A stretch of 11,017 nt of DNA from DASQWC01 sp035640475 (GCA_035640475.1 DASQWC010000071.1:1-11017); one strand, 5' to 3'; numbered from the stretch's first letter, positions 1-5,807 are shown. Program-made: numbers and translations. Notes: generated from the letters alone by a model not told the origin.

Positions 1-2
1 GC

Positions 3-473
3 TCAACGGAACTGATCACGGCCGATGACGTCGTGTCGGCCGACATCGGATCGGTGCGCGTGCGCGAGCGTTATCTGGACGGCGACCCGCCGAGTCCGGA
101 ATCTGTCGGGAAAGCGCGGACGGCAATTCACGGGATCCTCACGGGGCTGGACGTGCCTGAGCGGTTCAAGCTCGGACAGCTCGTCGGTGTGGCGGGGACG
201 ATCACAACGATTGCGGCGCTGGATGCCGGACTGCGTGAGTACGACCACAACGTCGTCCACGGCTATCGGCTCATGCGCGACGGCGTCGTGCGATGGGCGG
301 ATGAGCTCAACCGGTTGAGTGCCGACGAGATCCGGGCGCTTGGCCCGGTGGCGCCGGGCCGTGCAGATGTGATCGGCGCCGGTGCGTTGGTGCTCGCGGC
401 CGTTGTCGACGTGCTGCGCCGGCCGTCCCTTATCGTCTCCGAACGAGACATCCTCGACGGGCTCGCCGGATAG
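3..473 (+). CDS. Ppx/GppA family phosphatase, C-terminal part (5' end outside window)
   Basis: The frame is open from the first bases of the window and ends at TAG 471-473, so only the last ~156 residues are present. The visible protein has the motif SADIGSVRVRERYL, matching the conserved S-x-D-[IL]-G-S-[VT]-R segment of the exopolyphosphatase / guanosine pentaphosphatase family. It is followed by LGQLVGVAGTITTIAAL (the glycine/threonine-rich phosphate-binding strand of the ASKHA fold) and a C-terminal helical part with APGRADVIGAGALVL, also typical. The family hydrolyses terminal phosphate from inorganic polyphosphate or pppGpp in the cytoplasm; which substrate applies here cannot be decided. 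The gene ends 10 bases before the next start, so the two are probably co-transcribed. Family assignment is firm; the specific enzyme name is not. Confidence 0.9.
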   Translation, partial: STELITADDVVSADIGSVRVRERYLDGDPPSPESVGKARTAIHGILTGLDVPERFKLGQLVGVAGTITTIAALDAGLREYDHNVVHGYRLMRDGVVRWADELNRLSADEIRALGPVAPGRADVIGAGALVLAAVVDVLRRPSLIVSERDILDGLAG

Positions 474-478
474 GGAGG
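474..478 (+). promoter_or_regulatory. Shine-Dalgarno for the SDR gene
   Basis: GGAGG sits five bases before GTG 484 and decides this start over the upstream in-frame ATG at 382. Confidence 0.8.
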
Positions 479-483
479 ACTAC

Positions 484-1251
484 GTGTCTGAGAAGTTCGA
501 TATCGCCAAGAAGGTCGCGATCGTCACGGGCGGCAATGTAGGGATCGGGCAGGCCATCGCTCGCATGTTCTTGCAAGAAGGCGCTTCGGTCGTCACGTGC
601 TCGCGGCGCGACTACGACTCGCCCCCGGCGGCCGAAGGTCTCGAAGGCGTTGCGGATCGCATCGTCCACATGACGTGCGACGTCCGCGAAGCCGATCAGA
701 TCGATGCGGTCGTCCGGCGAGCCGTCGACGAGTTCGGGCGACTCGACATCCTCATCAACAACGCCGGCGGGTCCCCGGCGGCAAGCTCGTCGACGGCATC
801 GCCGCGCTTTTTCGCCGCGATCATCGCGATCAACCTCACCGGGCTGATGGTGTTCAGCCAGCGCGCGAACGCCGTCATGCAGGAGCAATCCGACGGCGGG
901 CACATCATCAACATCTCGAGCGTGGCCGGGCTGCAGGGTGCGCCATTCAGCTCCGCCTACGGCGCGTCGAAAGCCGGCGTCATCAACGTCACGCGCTCGC
1001 TCGCCGGAGAGTGGGCGCCGAAGGTGCGAGTGAACTGCATCGCGCCGGGCCTGATCCTCACGGATGGCGCCGACTACCTGGCACCGACCGACGAAGCCAA
1101 GGCCACGATCGCCGCTCAGATTCCCGTCGGGCGCATCGGATTACCGGAGGAGATCGCCGACGTCGTCCACTTTCTGTGCTCGCCGGCCGGCCGCTACATC
1201 AATGCCGAGACGATCGTCGTTGACGGCGGAGCGCGCATCCGCAGCGGATAG
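484..1251 (+). CDS. SDR family NAD(P)-dependent oxidoreductase
   Basis: This is a 255-residue classical short-chain dehydrogenase, a usual length for the family. The Rossmann motif TGGNVGIG is at residues 15-22, CDV at 65-67, NNAG at 92-95, and the catalytic Ser146, Tyr159 and Lys163 (YGASK) are all present with normal spacing, as is the C-terminal VDGGA. Arg41/Arg42 after the second strand suggest preference for NADP(H), by analogy. The start is taken as GTG 484 because GGAGG at 474-478 lies five bases upstream; an in-frame ATG at 382 lies inside the phosphatase gene. The substrate is unknown; the sequence resembles FabG-like reductases in general form but nothing identifies a pathway. It contains a TTA leucine codon (Leu220, 1141-1143), rare in this window, and ends 58 bases before the tRNA that reads it. 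Confidence 0.93.
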   Translation: MSEKFDIAKKVAIVTGGNVGIGQAIARMFLQEGASVVTCSRRDYDSPPAAEGLEGVADRIVHMTCDVREADQIDAVVRRAVDEFGRLDILINNAGGSPAASSSTASPRFFAAIIAINLTGLMVFSQRANAVMQEQSDGGHIINISSVAGLQGAPFSSAYGASKAGVINVTRSLAGEWAPKVRVNCIAPGLILTDGADYLAPTDEAKATIAAQIPVGRIGLPEEIADVVHFLCSPAGRYINAETIVVDGGARIRSG

Positions 1252-1258
1252 GCACACA

Positions 1259-1264
1259 TACACT
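1259..1264 (+). promoter_or_regulatory. possible -10 element for the tRNA-Leu transcript
   Basis: TACACT fits TANNNT and lies in the 58-base gap between the SDR stop and the tRNA. A start about 7 bases downstream would give a leader of roughly 39 bases, containing a small GCGCC/GGCGC stem (1283-1295 region). No convincing -35 is seen at the right spacing, so this is weak. Confidence 0.3.
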
Positions 1265-1309
1265 CGTCAGGAAGTTACAAGGGGCGCCTACGGCGCATCC
1301 TGAGAAGCG

Positions 1310-1393
1310 GCCCGGGTGGCGGAACGGGAATACGCGGGGCACTTAAAATGCTCTGGCCGAAAGGCCGTGTGGGTTCGATTCCCACCCCGGGCA
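1310..1393 (+). tRNA. tRNA-Leu, anticodon UAA
   Basis: The full cloverleaf can be drawn. Acceptor stem GCCCGGG 1310-1316 pairs with CCCGGGC 1386-1392, with discriminator A1393. D stem GCG 1319-1321 pairs with CGC 1333-1335. Anticodon stem 1337-1341 pairs with 1349-1353, with loop CTTAAAA, so the anticodon is TAA at 1344-1346. A long variable arm (GGCC 1355-1358 / GGCC 1363-1366, loop GAAA) marks it as class II. T stem GTGGG 1369-1373 pairs with CCCAC 1381-1385, with loop TTCGATT. The 3' CCA is not encoded: the next bases are CAT, and the AT already belongs to the start codon of the following gene. This tRNA decodes UUA, a rare codon in high-GC genomes; the tRNA of the same specificity in Streptomyces is bldA. 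Confidence 0.97.
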
Positions 1394-1394
1394 C

Positions 1395-2345
1395 ATGAGC
1401 ACCGACGAGCTGACGAGGTTCGCGACCTACAAAGAGGACCCGCGGCGCCCGAAGATCGGCGTGATCGCGGGACTCACGGCACTCGTCCTGTTCGGTGTGA
1501 TCTTGCTCATCGTCCTATCGCAACGGGATAAGCCGGCACTGGCCGAGCTGCGCATTCGCGACAGCGAGGTCGAGGTCGAGAAGCGCGGCGCCAGGTCGCG
1601 CGCTGCCGTCGAAGGCGAGGCGCTTGCTGCGGGGGACACCGTCCGCACCGATGCCAACGGCCAGGCACAGATCGACTACTTCACCGGCACCGTCACGAGA
1701 CTGGACAGCACGACGACGTTCGTCGTGGACGCCCTACTCAATTCTCGAAGCTCCAAACGCATCTCCCTGAAGCTCGACGTCGGCCGCTCGTGGAATCGTG
1801 TCGAAGGACTGTCCTCCTCCGAGGACCGGTTCGACGTCCAGATGCCGAACGCGATCGCCACAGTGCGTGGGACGACCAACGTCACCGATTGCCGCCAGGC
1901 GCCGGTGTGTTACGTCCTCGGCTTCGTCGACGACACGGAGATCGTCAATCCGGAAGGCGATCGCGTTGTCGCGGGGCCGGACGACTGCTACCGCGTCGAC
2001 GAGGCCGGGATCCGCGAGTGCACCGACCACGAGCGGCGGACGCTGTTCGACGATTCCTGGCTGGATGAGATGCGCGGGCTCGACGCGCTGGCCGCCTACA
2101 AGACGCCGCCGCCGACCGCATCGGCGTCGCCGTCGTTCGTCCCCCGCCCCCGCACCGGGATCCGGCGCTCGACGGTCACGCCGAGCCCAGTGCCTGAGCC
2201 GGCGAGAACCCGGCGGCCGAGGCACACCGACGACCCCAACGAGACCGAGGAGCCGACGACGAAACCAAAGCCGTCCCCGCCGACACCCGAACCACCGACG
2301 GAGCAACCCACGCCGTGCCAGACACCACCAGACTGCCCGCCATGA
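1395..2345 (+). CDS. membrane-anchored FecR-domain protein with Pro/Thr-rich tail
   Basis: A 316-residue protein. Residues 1-20 are polar and end in RRPK, residues 22-42 form one strong transmembrane helix, and the rest should lie outside the cell. Residues ~50-165 resemble a FecR domain: AAGDTVRTDANGQAQIDY, then RLDSTTTF, then PNAIATVRGTT, the usual order of the fold. Residues ~235-316 are low-complexity Pro/Thr/Ser/charged sequence, wall-spanning or linker in type. Six cysteines (166, 172, 198, 209, 308, 314) follow the core of the domain and could form disulfides. ATG 1395 has no Shine-Dalgarno and starts one base after the tRNA discriminator; no better start exists before the membrane helix. 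It overlaps the next gene by ATGA (2342-2345). The function of stand-alone actinobacterial FecR proteins is not established; no sigma factor or TonB receptor lies nearby. Confidence 0.82.
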   Translation: MSTDELTRFATYKEDPRRPKIGVIAGLTALVLFGVILLIVLSQRDKPALAELRIRDSEVEVEKRGARSRAAVEGEALAAGDTVRTDANGQAQIDYFTGTVTRLDSTTTFVVDALLNSRSSKRISLKLDVGRSWNRVEGLSSSEDRFDVQMPNAIATVRGTTNVTDCRQAPVCYVLGFVDDTEIVNPEGDRVVAGPDDCYRVDEAGIRECTDHERRTLFDDSWLDEMRGLDALAAYKTPPPTASASPSFVPRPRTGIRRSTVTPSPVPEPARTRRPRHTDDPNETEEPTTKPKPSPPTPEPPTEQPTPCQTPPDCPP

Positions 2346-2680
2346 CGCTCGCCGACGAGCGGTGCGAGGTGTGCCGTCCGGGGACGCCGCATCTCAGCGA
2401 TGAGGAGGCCGCGGCGCTCGCCGCCGAGATCGGCTCCGGCTGGGAGGTCGTGGACGGACACGCGAAGCTCAGGATGCGTGTCAAGACCGCAGATTTCGGA
2501 GAGTCTATGGCCCTTGCCGTCCGCATCGGATACCTCGCCGAGGCCGAAGGGCATCACCCAGACCTCCACGTCCATTGGGGCCGGCTCGTCGTCGACCTCA
2601 CCACACACGCGGCAAAGGGGCTCACCCGGAACGACTTCGTCCTCGCCGCGAAGATCGACCGCACGCTCGGCCGGGACTAG
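2342..2680 (+). CDS. 4a-hydroxytetrahydrobiopterin dehydratase (pterin-4a-carbinolamine dehydratase)
   Basis: This 112-residue protein has the normal length and the family signature: EGHHPDLHVHW at residues 69-79 (His71, His72, Pro73), then LTTH 86-89 and GLTRNDFVLAAKID at 93-106. The N-terminus has CxxC (Cys8, Cys11), as in many bacterial PhhB-type proteins. The enzyme dehydrates 4a-hydroxytetrahydropterin so that the cofactor can be recycled after aromatic amino acid hydroxylation. No phenylalanine hydroxylase is in the window, so its metabolic role here is open. The start codon overlaps the stop of the FecR gene (ATGA), which implies translational coupling, and the transporter gene begins seven bases after its stop. 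Confidence 0.92.
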   Translation: MTLADERCEVCRPGTPHLSDEEAAALAAEIGSGWEVVDGHAKLRMRVKTADFGESMALAVRIGYLAEAEGHHPDLHVHWGRLVVDLTTHAAKGLTRNDFVLAAKIDRTLGRD

Positions 2681-2704
2681 GCGTCCGATGCGATCGCGGA
2701 CGCC
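2680..2704 (+). other. hairpin presenting the transporter start codon in its loop
   Basis: GGCGTCCG 2680-2687 pairs with CGGACGCC 2697-2704; the 9-base loop begins with the ATG at 2688. There is no Shine-Dalgarno upstream. An 8-bp stem alone is near chance level in this composition; its position is what makes it notable. Confidence 0.45.
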
Positions 2705-3857
2705 GTTCGCGACGCTTGCCCGTGCGTACGCAGCGAGCCTCGGCGGCGATGCGTTCGTCGCCGTTGCCCTGGCCGGATCGCTCTTCTTCACCGTGCCGGT
2801 TGATTCGGCGCGGCCGAACGTCGCGCTGTACCTCCTCGTCACGATGACGCCGTTCGCGGTCGTCGCTCCGATCCTCGGACCGGTGCTCGATCGCTCGCGG
2901 ACGCGCCGGGTGACGCTCGCCGTCCTCGCATCGTTCGGGCGCGCGATCCTCTGCTTGCTCATGGCCAGGCACGTGCAGAGCTTGCTGCTGTATCCGGAAG
3001 CCTTCGGGATGCTCGTGCTCGCGAAGAGCTTCCAAGTGACGAAGTCGGCGCTCGTTCCCGCGGTCGTCACCGGTCGCGCCGAGCTCGTTCGCGCGAACTC
3101 GCGGCTGACGCTGTCCGGCGTGGTCGGGGGGGCCGTGGCCGGCGGCGTCGCCGTCGGTGTGCTCAAGCTCGGGGGGCCGAGCTGGACGCTCGTCATCGGC
3201 TCGATCGTCTACCTCATCGCTGCACGGCTGGCGATGTTCGTGCCGTCATCGAGCCCGGCGACCGAGGAGGCGTCCAAGCAGAGCGCGCGGCCGTCGCATC
3301 TTGCCGGCATCCGGCTCGCATCGGTCGCGATGGGGGTGCTGCGCGGCGGTGTCGGGTTCCTCGTGTTCTTGCTCGCCTTCGCGCTGAAGCGCGAAGGCGA
3401 GCCTGCGTGGTTCTACGGGCTCGTCATCGGCGCGAGCGCGCTCGGCGGGCTTGTCGGAGCCGTGGCTGCGCCACGGCTCCGACAAGCCCTCAAGGAGGAG
3501 GCCGTCCTCGTCGTCTCTCTCGCGGCACCGGCGGCGATCGCGGTGATGGGCGCCCGCTCCGACGCGCGCCCGGCATCGCTCATGGTGGCTTTTGCCCTCG
3601 GGCTCGGAGGATCGGCGGGGCGCGCGGGCTTCGACAGCCTGGTGCAGCGCGACGCGCCGGACTCGCTGTGGGGACGGTCGTTCGCTCGCTATGAGGCGTA
3701 CTTCCAGCTCGCGTGGGTCATCGGTGCGTTCATCCCGGTCATCGCCAGGCTCTCGTCGGGCACCGGCCTGCTGCTGCTCGCGCTCGGACTCGGCGCCGGC
3801 GGATTCATCTACCTGGCGGGACTGGCCGCCGATTCACTCGTCGGCGCGCGCCGCTAG
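2688..3857 (+). CDS. MFS-type transporter
   Basis: A 389-residue, very hydrophobic protein with about 10-12 predicted membrane helices in two halves, joined by a polar linker at residues ~185-206 (SSSPATEEASKQSARPSH). Residues 64-74 (GPVLDRSRTRR) match the cytoplasmic loop 2-3 motif of the major facilitator superfamily, and LWGRSFARYEAYFQL (327-341) is like the corresponding segment of enterobactin-exporter-type members. No substrate can be inferred. ATG 2688 has no recognisable Shine-Dalgarno; it lies in the loop of an 8-bp hairpin (2680-2704), seven bases after the dehydratase stop. The gene contains two long perfect inverted repeats, at 3371-3402 and 3447-3489, encoding residues around 229-238 and 254-267, yet the frame and hydrophobic pattern are intact. 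Confidence 0.85.
   Translation: MRSRTPFATLARAYAASLGGDAFVAVALAGSLFFTVPVDSARPNVALYLLVTMTPFAVVAPILGPVLDRSRTRRVTLAVLASFGRAILCLLMARHVQSLLLYPEAFGMLVLAKSFQVTKSALVPAVVTGRAELVRANSRLTLSGVVGGAVAGGVAVGVLKLGGPSWTLVIGSIVYLIAARLAMFVPSSSPATEEASKQSARPSHLAGIRLASVAMGVLRGGVGFLVFLLAFALKREGEPAWFYGLVIGASALGGLVGAVAAPRLRQALKEEAVLVVSLAAPAAIAVMGARSDARPASLMVAFALGLGGSAGRAGFDSLVQRDAPDSLWGRSFARYEAYFQLAWVIGAFIPVIARLSSGTGLLLLALGLGAGGFIYLAGLAADSLVGARR
3371..3402 (+). repeat. perfect 14-bp inverted repeat inside the transporter gene
   Basis: GCTCGCCTTCGCGC (3371-3384) is the exact reverse complement of 3389-3402, with a TGAA loop. It encodes the LAFALKREGE segment in frame. It should form a very stable RNA hairpin; no T-run follows. 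Confidence 0.9.
3447..3489 (+). repeat. perfect 20-bp inverted repeat inside the transporter gene
   Basis: Bases 3447-3466 are the exact reverse complement of 3470-3489, with a three-base TGC loop. It starts 44 bases after the 14-bp repeat and encodes the GLVGAVAAPRLRQA segment in frame. A run of AAGGAGGAGG follows at 3493-3502, inside the coding sequence; there is no T-run. Confidence 0.95.
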
Positions 3858-3888
3858 CAGACGACCATTACCCTCCCGCTCGACGCTC

Positions 3889-3894
3889 TAGTCT
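3889..3894 (+). promoter_or_regulatory. -10 element of a probable leaderless promoter
   Basis: TAGTCT fits TANNNT and ends exactly six bases before ATG 3901, so transcription would begin at or next to the A of the start codon. This is the geometry of actinobacterial leaderless promoters. No clear -35 is seen, and no Shine-Dalgarno precedes the gene. Confidence 0.6.
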
Positions 3895-3900
3895 TTGGAC

Positions 3901-4563
3901 ATGCGTATGTCGTGGGGGCGGGTCGTGATCGGCAGCCTGCTCGTGATCCTCGGCGGCGTCTGGCTGCTGCAAGAGGCCGGCATCCTCGACTTCCCGCTGC
4001 GGGCGCTCACGCCGCTCGCGCTCATCGGGGTGGGGGTCGGCCTCGTCATCGGCTCGCGGCACGGCTCGTATCCGTGGCTCATCGCGATCGGCGTGGTGCT
4101 CACCGTCCTGATGGCTGTGAATTCGCCCAGTAACGACGTGACGACTCCCGACCGGTTCGACTTCGCGCCGTCCGTGAACCACGTGGAGCGTCCGCTCGAG
4201 GGTTCCGATTTGCGTCCGTATCGCATCGACACGGGACGGCTCACGATCGACCTCACGGACATGGAGCTGGACGACCGGACGTACAACGTGTCCGCGCGCG
4301 TGGGAGCGGGACAGCTCGTCGTCGTGCTGCCCGACGGCGTCCCGATCAGGGTTCGCGCGCGGTCGGGCGTCGGGAACGTTCGCGTGCCGGGTGACGAATC
4401 CTCCGGGATCGGAGCGAGGAAAGAGTTCGAGGCGCCGGGCTTCGACGACGCACGGCCGAGGTTCGATCTCAACCTGCGAATCGGCGTTGGTTCGATTCGC
4501 GTCACGCAAGGCGAGCGCACGCCGGTCGACGTCTCCAACGACCGCTCGAGGCGTTTTCGATGA
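3901..4563 (+). CDS. LiaF-like membrane protein (N-terminal helices plus C-terminal beta-rich domain)
   Basis: A 220-residue protein. Residues 8-24, 36-51 and 58-73 are membrane helices. The first two follow the LiaI/LiaF-type pattern G-x-LLVILGGVWLLQ-x-x-G-x-LD, then P-x-ALIGVGVGLVIGS. Residues ~83-220 form a soluble beta-rich domain with three similar strands ending in a glycine pair plus hydrophobics: VGAGQLVVVLP (134-144), SGVGNVRV (155-162) and IGVGSIRV (194-201). This is characteristic of the LiaF / cell-wall-active antibiotic response C-terminal domain. LiaF proteins modulate envelope-stress two-component systems in Firmicutes; no kinase or regulator is adjacent here, so only an envelope role is suggested. 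ATG 3901 is chosen from the promoter geometry; TTG 3895 and ATG 3907 are possible alternatives. It overlaps the next gene by ATGA. Confidence 0.78.
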   Translation: MRMSWGRVVIGSLLVILGGVWLLQEAGILDFPLRALTPLALIGVGVGLVIGSRHGSYPWLIAIGVVLTVLMAVNSPSNDVTTPDRFDFAPSVNHVERPLEGSDLRPYRIDTGRLTIDLTDMELDDRTYNVSARVGAGQLVVVLPDGVPIRVRARSGVGNVRVPGDESSGIGARKEFEAPGFDDARPRFDLNLRIGVGSIRVTQGERTPVDVSNDRSRRFR

Positions 4564-4769
4564 ACCTGGGGGCGCTCATCTCCGGCCTCGTGTTCATCGT
4601 GCTCGGCGCGGCCTTTCTGCTCGAGCGTCTCTCGGTCATCGATATTTCGGCGGGATTCGTCATTCCCGTCCTGCTCATCGGAGTGGGCATCGGCATCGTG
4701 CTCGGCTCGCGGCGGCCGAAGCCTGCGGAACCGACGGTTCCGGAAACTCGCGAAGAGCCCGCGGAGTAG
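4560..4769 (+). CDS. small two-helix membrane protein of the LiaI/LiaF-type module
   Basis: A 69-residue protein with two membrane helices (about 5-22 and 31-49) and a short charged tail (RRPKPAEPTVPETREEPAE) that should be cytoplasmic. Its pattern, LGAAFLLERLSVID then IPVLLIGVGIGIVLGS, parallels the N-terminal helices of the gene just upstream (LGGVWLLQEAGILD, then TPLALIGVGVGLVIGS), so the two probably share an ancestor or form a membrane pair. The start overlaps the previous stop (ATGA), with GAGG at 4548-4551 as Shine-Dalgarno. The stop TAG is directly followed by the next ATG. Function not established; an interaction with the LiaF-like neighbour is an inference. Confidence 0.8.
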   Translation: MNLGALISGLVFIVLGAAFLLERLSVIDISAGFVIPVLLIGVGIGIVLGSRRPKPAEPTVPETREEPAE

Positions 4770-4779
4770 ATGCTCCGCG
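4760..4779 (+). other. hairpin with stop and start codons in its loop
   Basis: CGCGGAG 4760-4766 pairs perfectly with CTCCGCG 4773-4779. The six-base loop is exactly TAG-ATG, i.e. the stop of the small membrane protein and the start of the oxidoreductase. The GGAG that could act as Shine-Dalgarno lies in the 5' arm. Confidence 0.55.
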
Positions 4780-5807
4780 TCGGCCTCATCGGCTGTGGAA
4801 CGATCGGCCGCGCCCACAGCCTGTCTCTGTGGGCGCTGCGCAAGGCCGGGCTGACCGACGCGGCGGTCGTCGCCGTCGCCGACCCGGACGCCGACCGGGC
4901 CGGGTCCATCGCCCAGCCCAACGGCGCTGAAGTCATGGGGATTGCAGAGGTGCTCGGCTCCGTCGACGTCGTTTACGTCGGCACGCCGACCGCGACGCAC
5001 GAGGCGATCGTCGAAGCCGCCGCCGCGCGCGGCCTTGCGATCTACTGCGAGAAGCCGCTCGGACCCGATTTGGACAGCGCCCGTCGCGTCGCGGCGCTGC
5101 TGAAGACCGTGCCGCATCAGGTCGGTCTCGCGTTGCGAAGCGCGCCGGTCTTCGCGGCGATGGAACAAGCGATCCGCTCCGGACGCTACGGACGCCTCAT
5201 GACCGTGATCCTGCGCGACGACCAGTACTTTCCGATCCAGGGCGCCTATGCGTCGTCGTGGCGGTCCGACGTGGCGCTGTCGGGAGGCGGAACGCTCATC
5301 GAACACTCGATTCACGACCTCGACCTCTTCAGGTGGCTCTGTGGCGACCCCGAGCGTGTCGCATGCCGGACGTCGTCCTTTTTCGGCTATCCGGGCATCG
5401 AGGACTTCGCGGCCACGACGCTCTCGTTCGCCGACGGCGCGACCGGGGCGCTGACCTCGATCTGGCACCAGGTCCTGTCGCGCGGTTCCACGCGTCGCGT
5501 CGAGGTGTTCTGCGAGGAAGCTTTTCTGTGGACCGAGGACGACAACACGGGACCCCTGCACGTGCAGACCTCGGCCGGTACGGAAGTGATCGCGTGCGAT
5601 CCACCGTCGTGGGTTGATGAGATCCCGGTTCCCGAAGCCGGACGACGCACGCTCGGGCTGTACGCAGAGGCGAGCCGGCGCTTCCTCGCCTCAATCGAGG
5701 CGGGAAGCGCCGGATCGCCGGGGGAGGGCGAAGCGCTCGCCGCGCACGTGCTCGTCGACGCGGCGTACAGGTCGGCCGCCTCCGGCGGCCGACCTGTGCA
5801 GCCTTAG
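4770..5807 (+). CDS. Gfo/Idh/MocA family oxidoreductase
   Basis: A 345-residue protein of normal family length. The N-terminal Rossmann fold starts at residue 4 with GLIGCGTIG (5-13) and continues with VADPDADRA and TPTATH (72-77); the conserved EKP is at residues 94-96. The C-terminal domain has GGGTLIEHSIHDLDLFRWLCG (172-192), where His182 and Asp185 match the usual H-x-x-D of the family. These enzymes use NAD(P) to oxidise or reduce sugars, inositols or related polyols; the substrate here is unknown. The start abuts the previous stop without a spacer, which points to translational coupling to the membrane protein pair. The 3' end overlaps the convergent acyltransferase gene by four bases, and its last codons encode a shared hairpin (5767-5797). 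Confidence 0.92.
   Translation: MLRVGLIGCGTIGRAHSLSLWALRKAGLTDAAVVAVADPDADRAGSIAQPNGAEVMGIAEVLGSVDVVYVGTPTATHEAIVEAAAARGLAIYCEKPLGPDLDSARRVAALLKTVPHQVGLALRSAPVFAAMEQAIRSGRYGRLMTVILRDDQYFPIQGAYASSWRSDVALSGGGTLIEHSIHDLDLFRWLCGDPERVACRTSSFFGYPGIEDFAATTLSFADGATGALTSIWHQVLSRGSTRRVEVFCEEAFLWTEDDNTGPLHVQTSAGTEVIACDPPSWVDEIPVPEAGRRTLGLYAEASRRFLASIEAGSAGSPGEGEALAAHVLVDAAYRSAASGGRPVQP
5767..5797. terminator. probable bidirectional hairpin terminator at a convergent gene junction
   Basis: A perfect 14-bp stem (5767-5780 with 5784-5797, loop TCC) can be extended by a G-T wobble and a G-C pair (5765-5799). It lies inside the last codons of the oxidoreductase gene and seven bases past the minus-strand acyltransferase stop. 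There is no T-run on either side, so it would be an I-shaped (U-less) terminator of the kind reported in actinobacteria. The structure is certain; termination is inferred. Confidence 0.7.

Noticed and set aside
306..319. 14-base gapless palindrome CTCAACCGGTTGAG in the phosphatase gene
   Set aside because: Roughly one such palindrome is expected by chance in a window this long; it lies in conserved coding sequence.
1220..1225. TTGACG as -35 of a promoter for the tRNA
   Set aside because: The spacing to TACACT (33 bases) is far too long, and it lies in a conserved coding segment (VDGG) of the SDR.
1709..1727. 8-bp hairpin CACGACGA/TCGTCGTG in the FecR gene, and the similar CGTACGGG/CCCGTACG at 10487-10506
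   Set aside because: Stems of eight pairs with short loops are expected a few times per window at this G+C content.
4810..4836. 10-bp inverted repeat GCGCCCACAG with a 7-base loop early in the oxidoreductase gene
   Set aside because: For this composition about a fraction of one such stem is expected by chance in the window, and its place suggests no role.
3888..5561. Long open frame on the minus strand (557 codons) opposite the LiaF-like and oxidoreductase genes
   Set aside because: High-GC antisense artefact: the plus-strand frames have clear domains, and this one has low-complexity Arg-rich sequence only.
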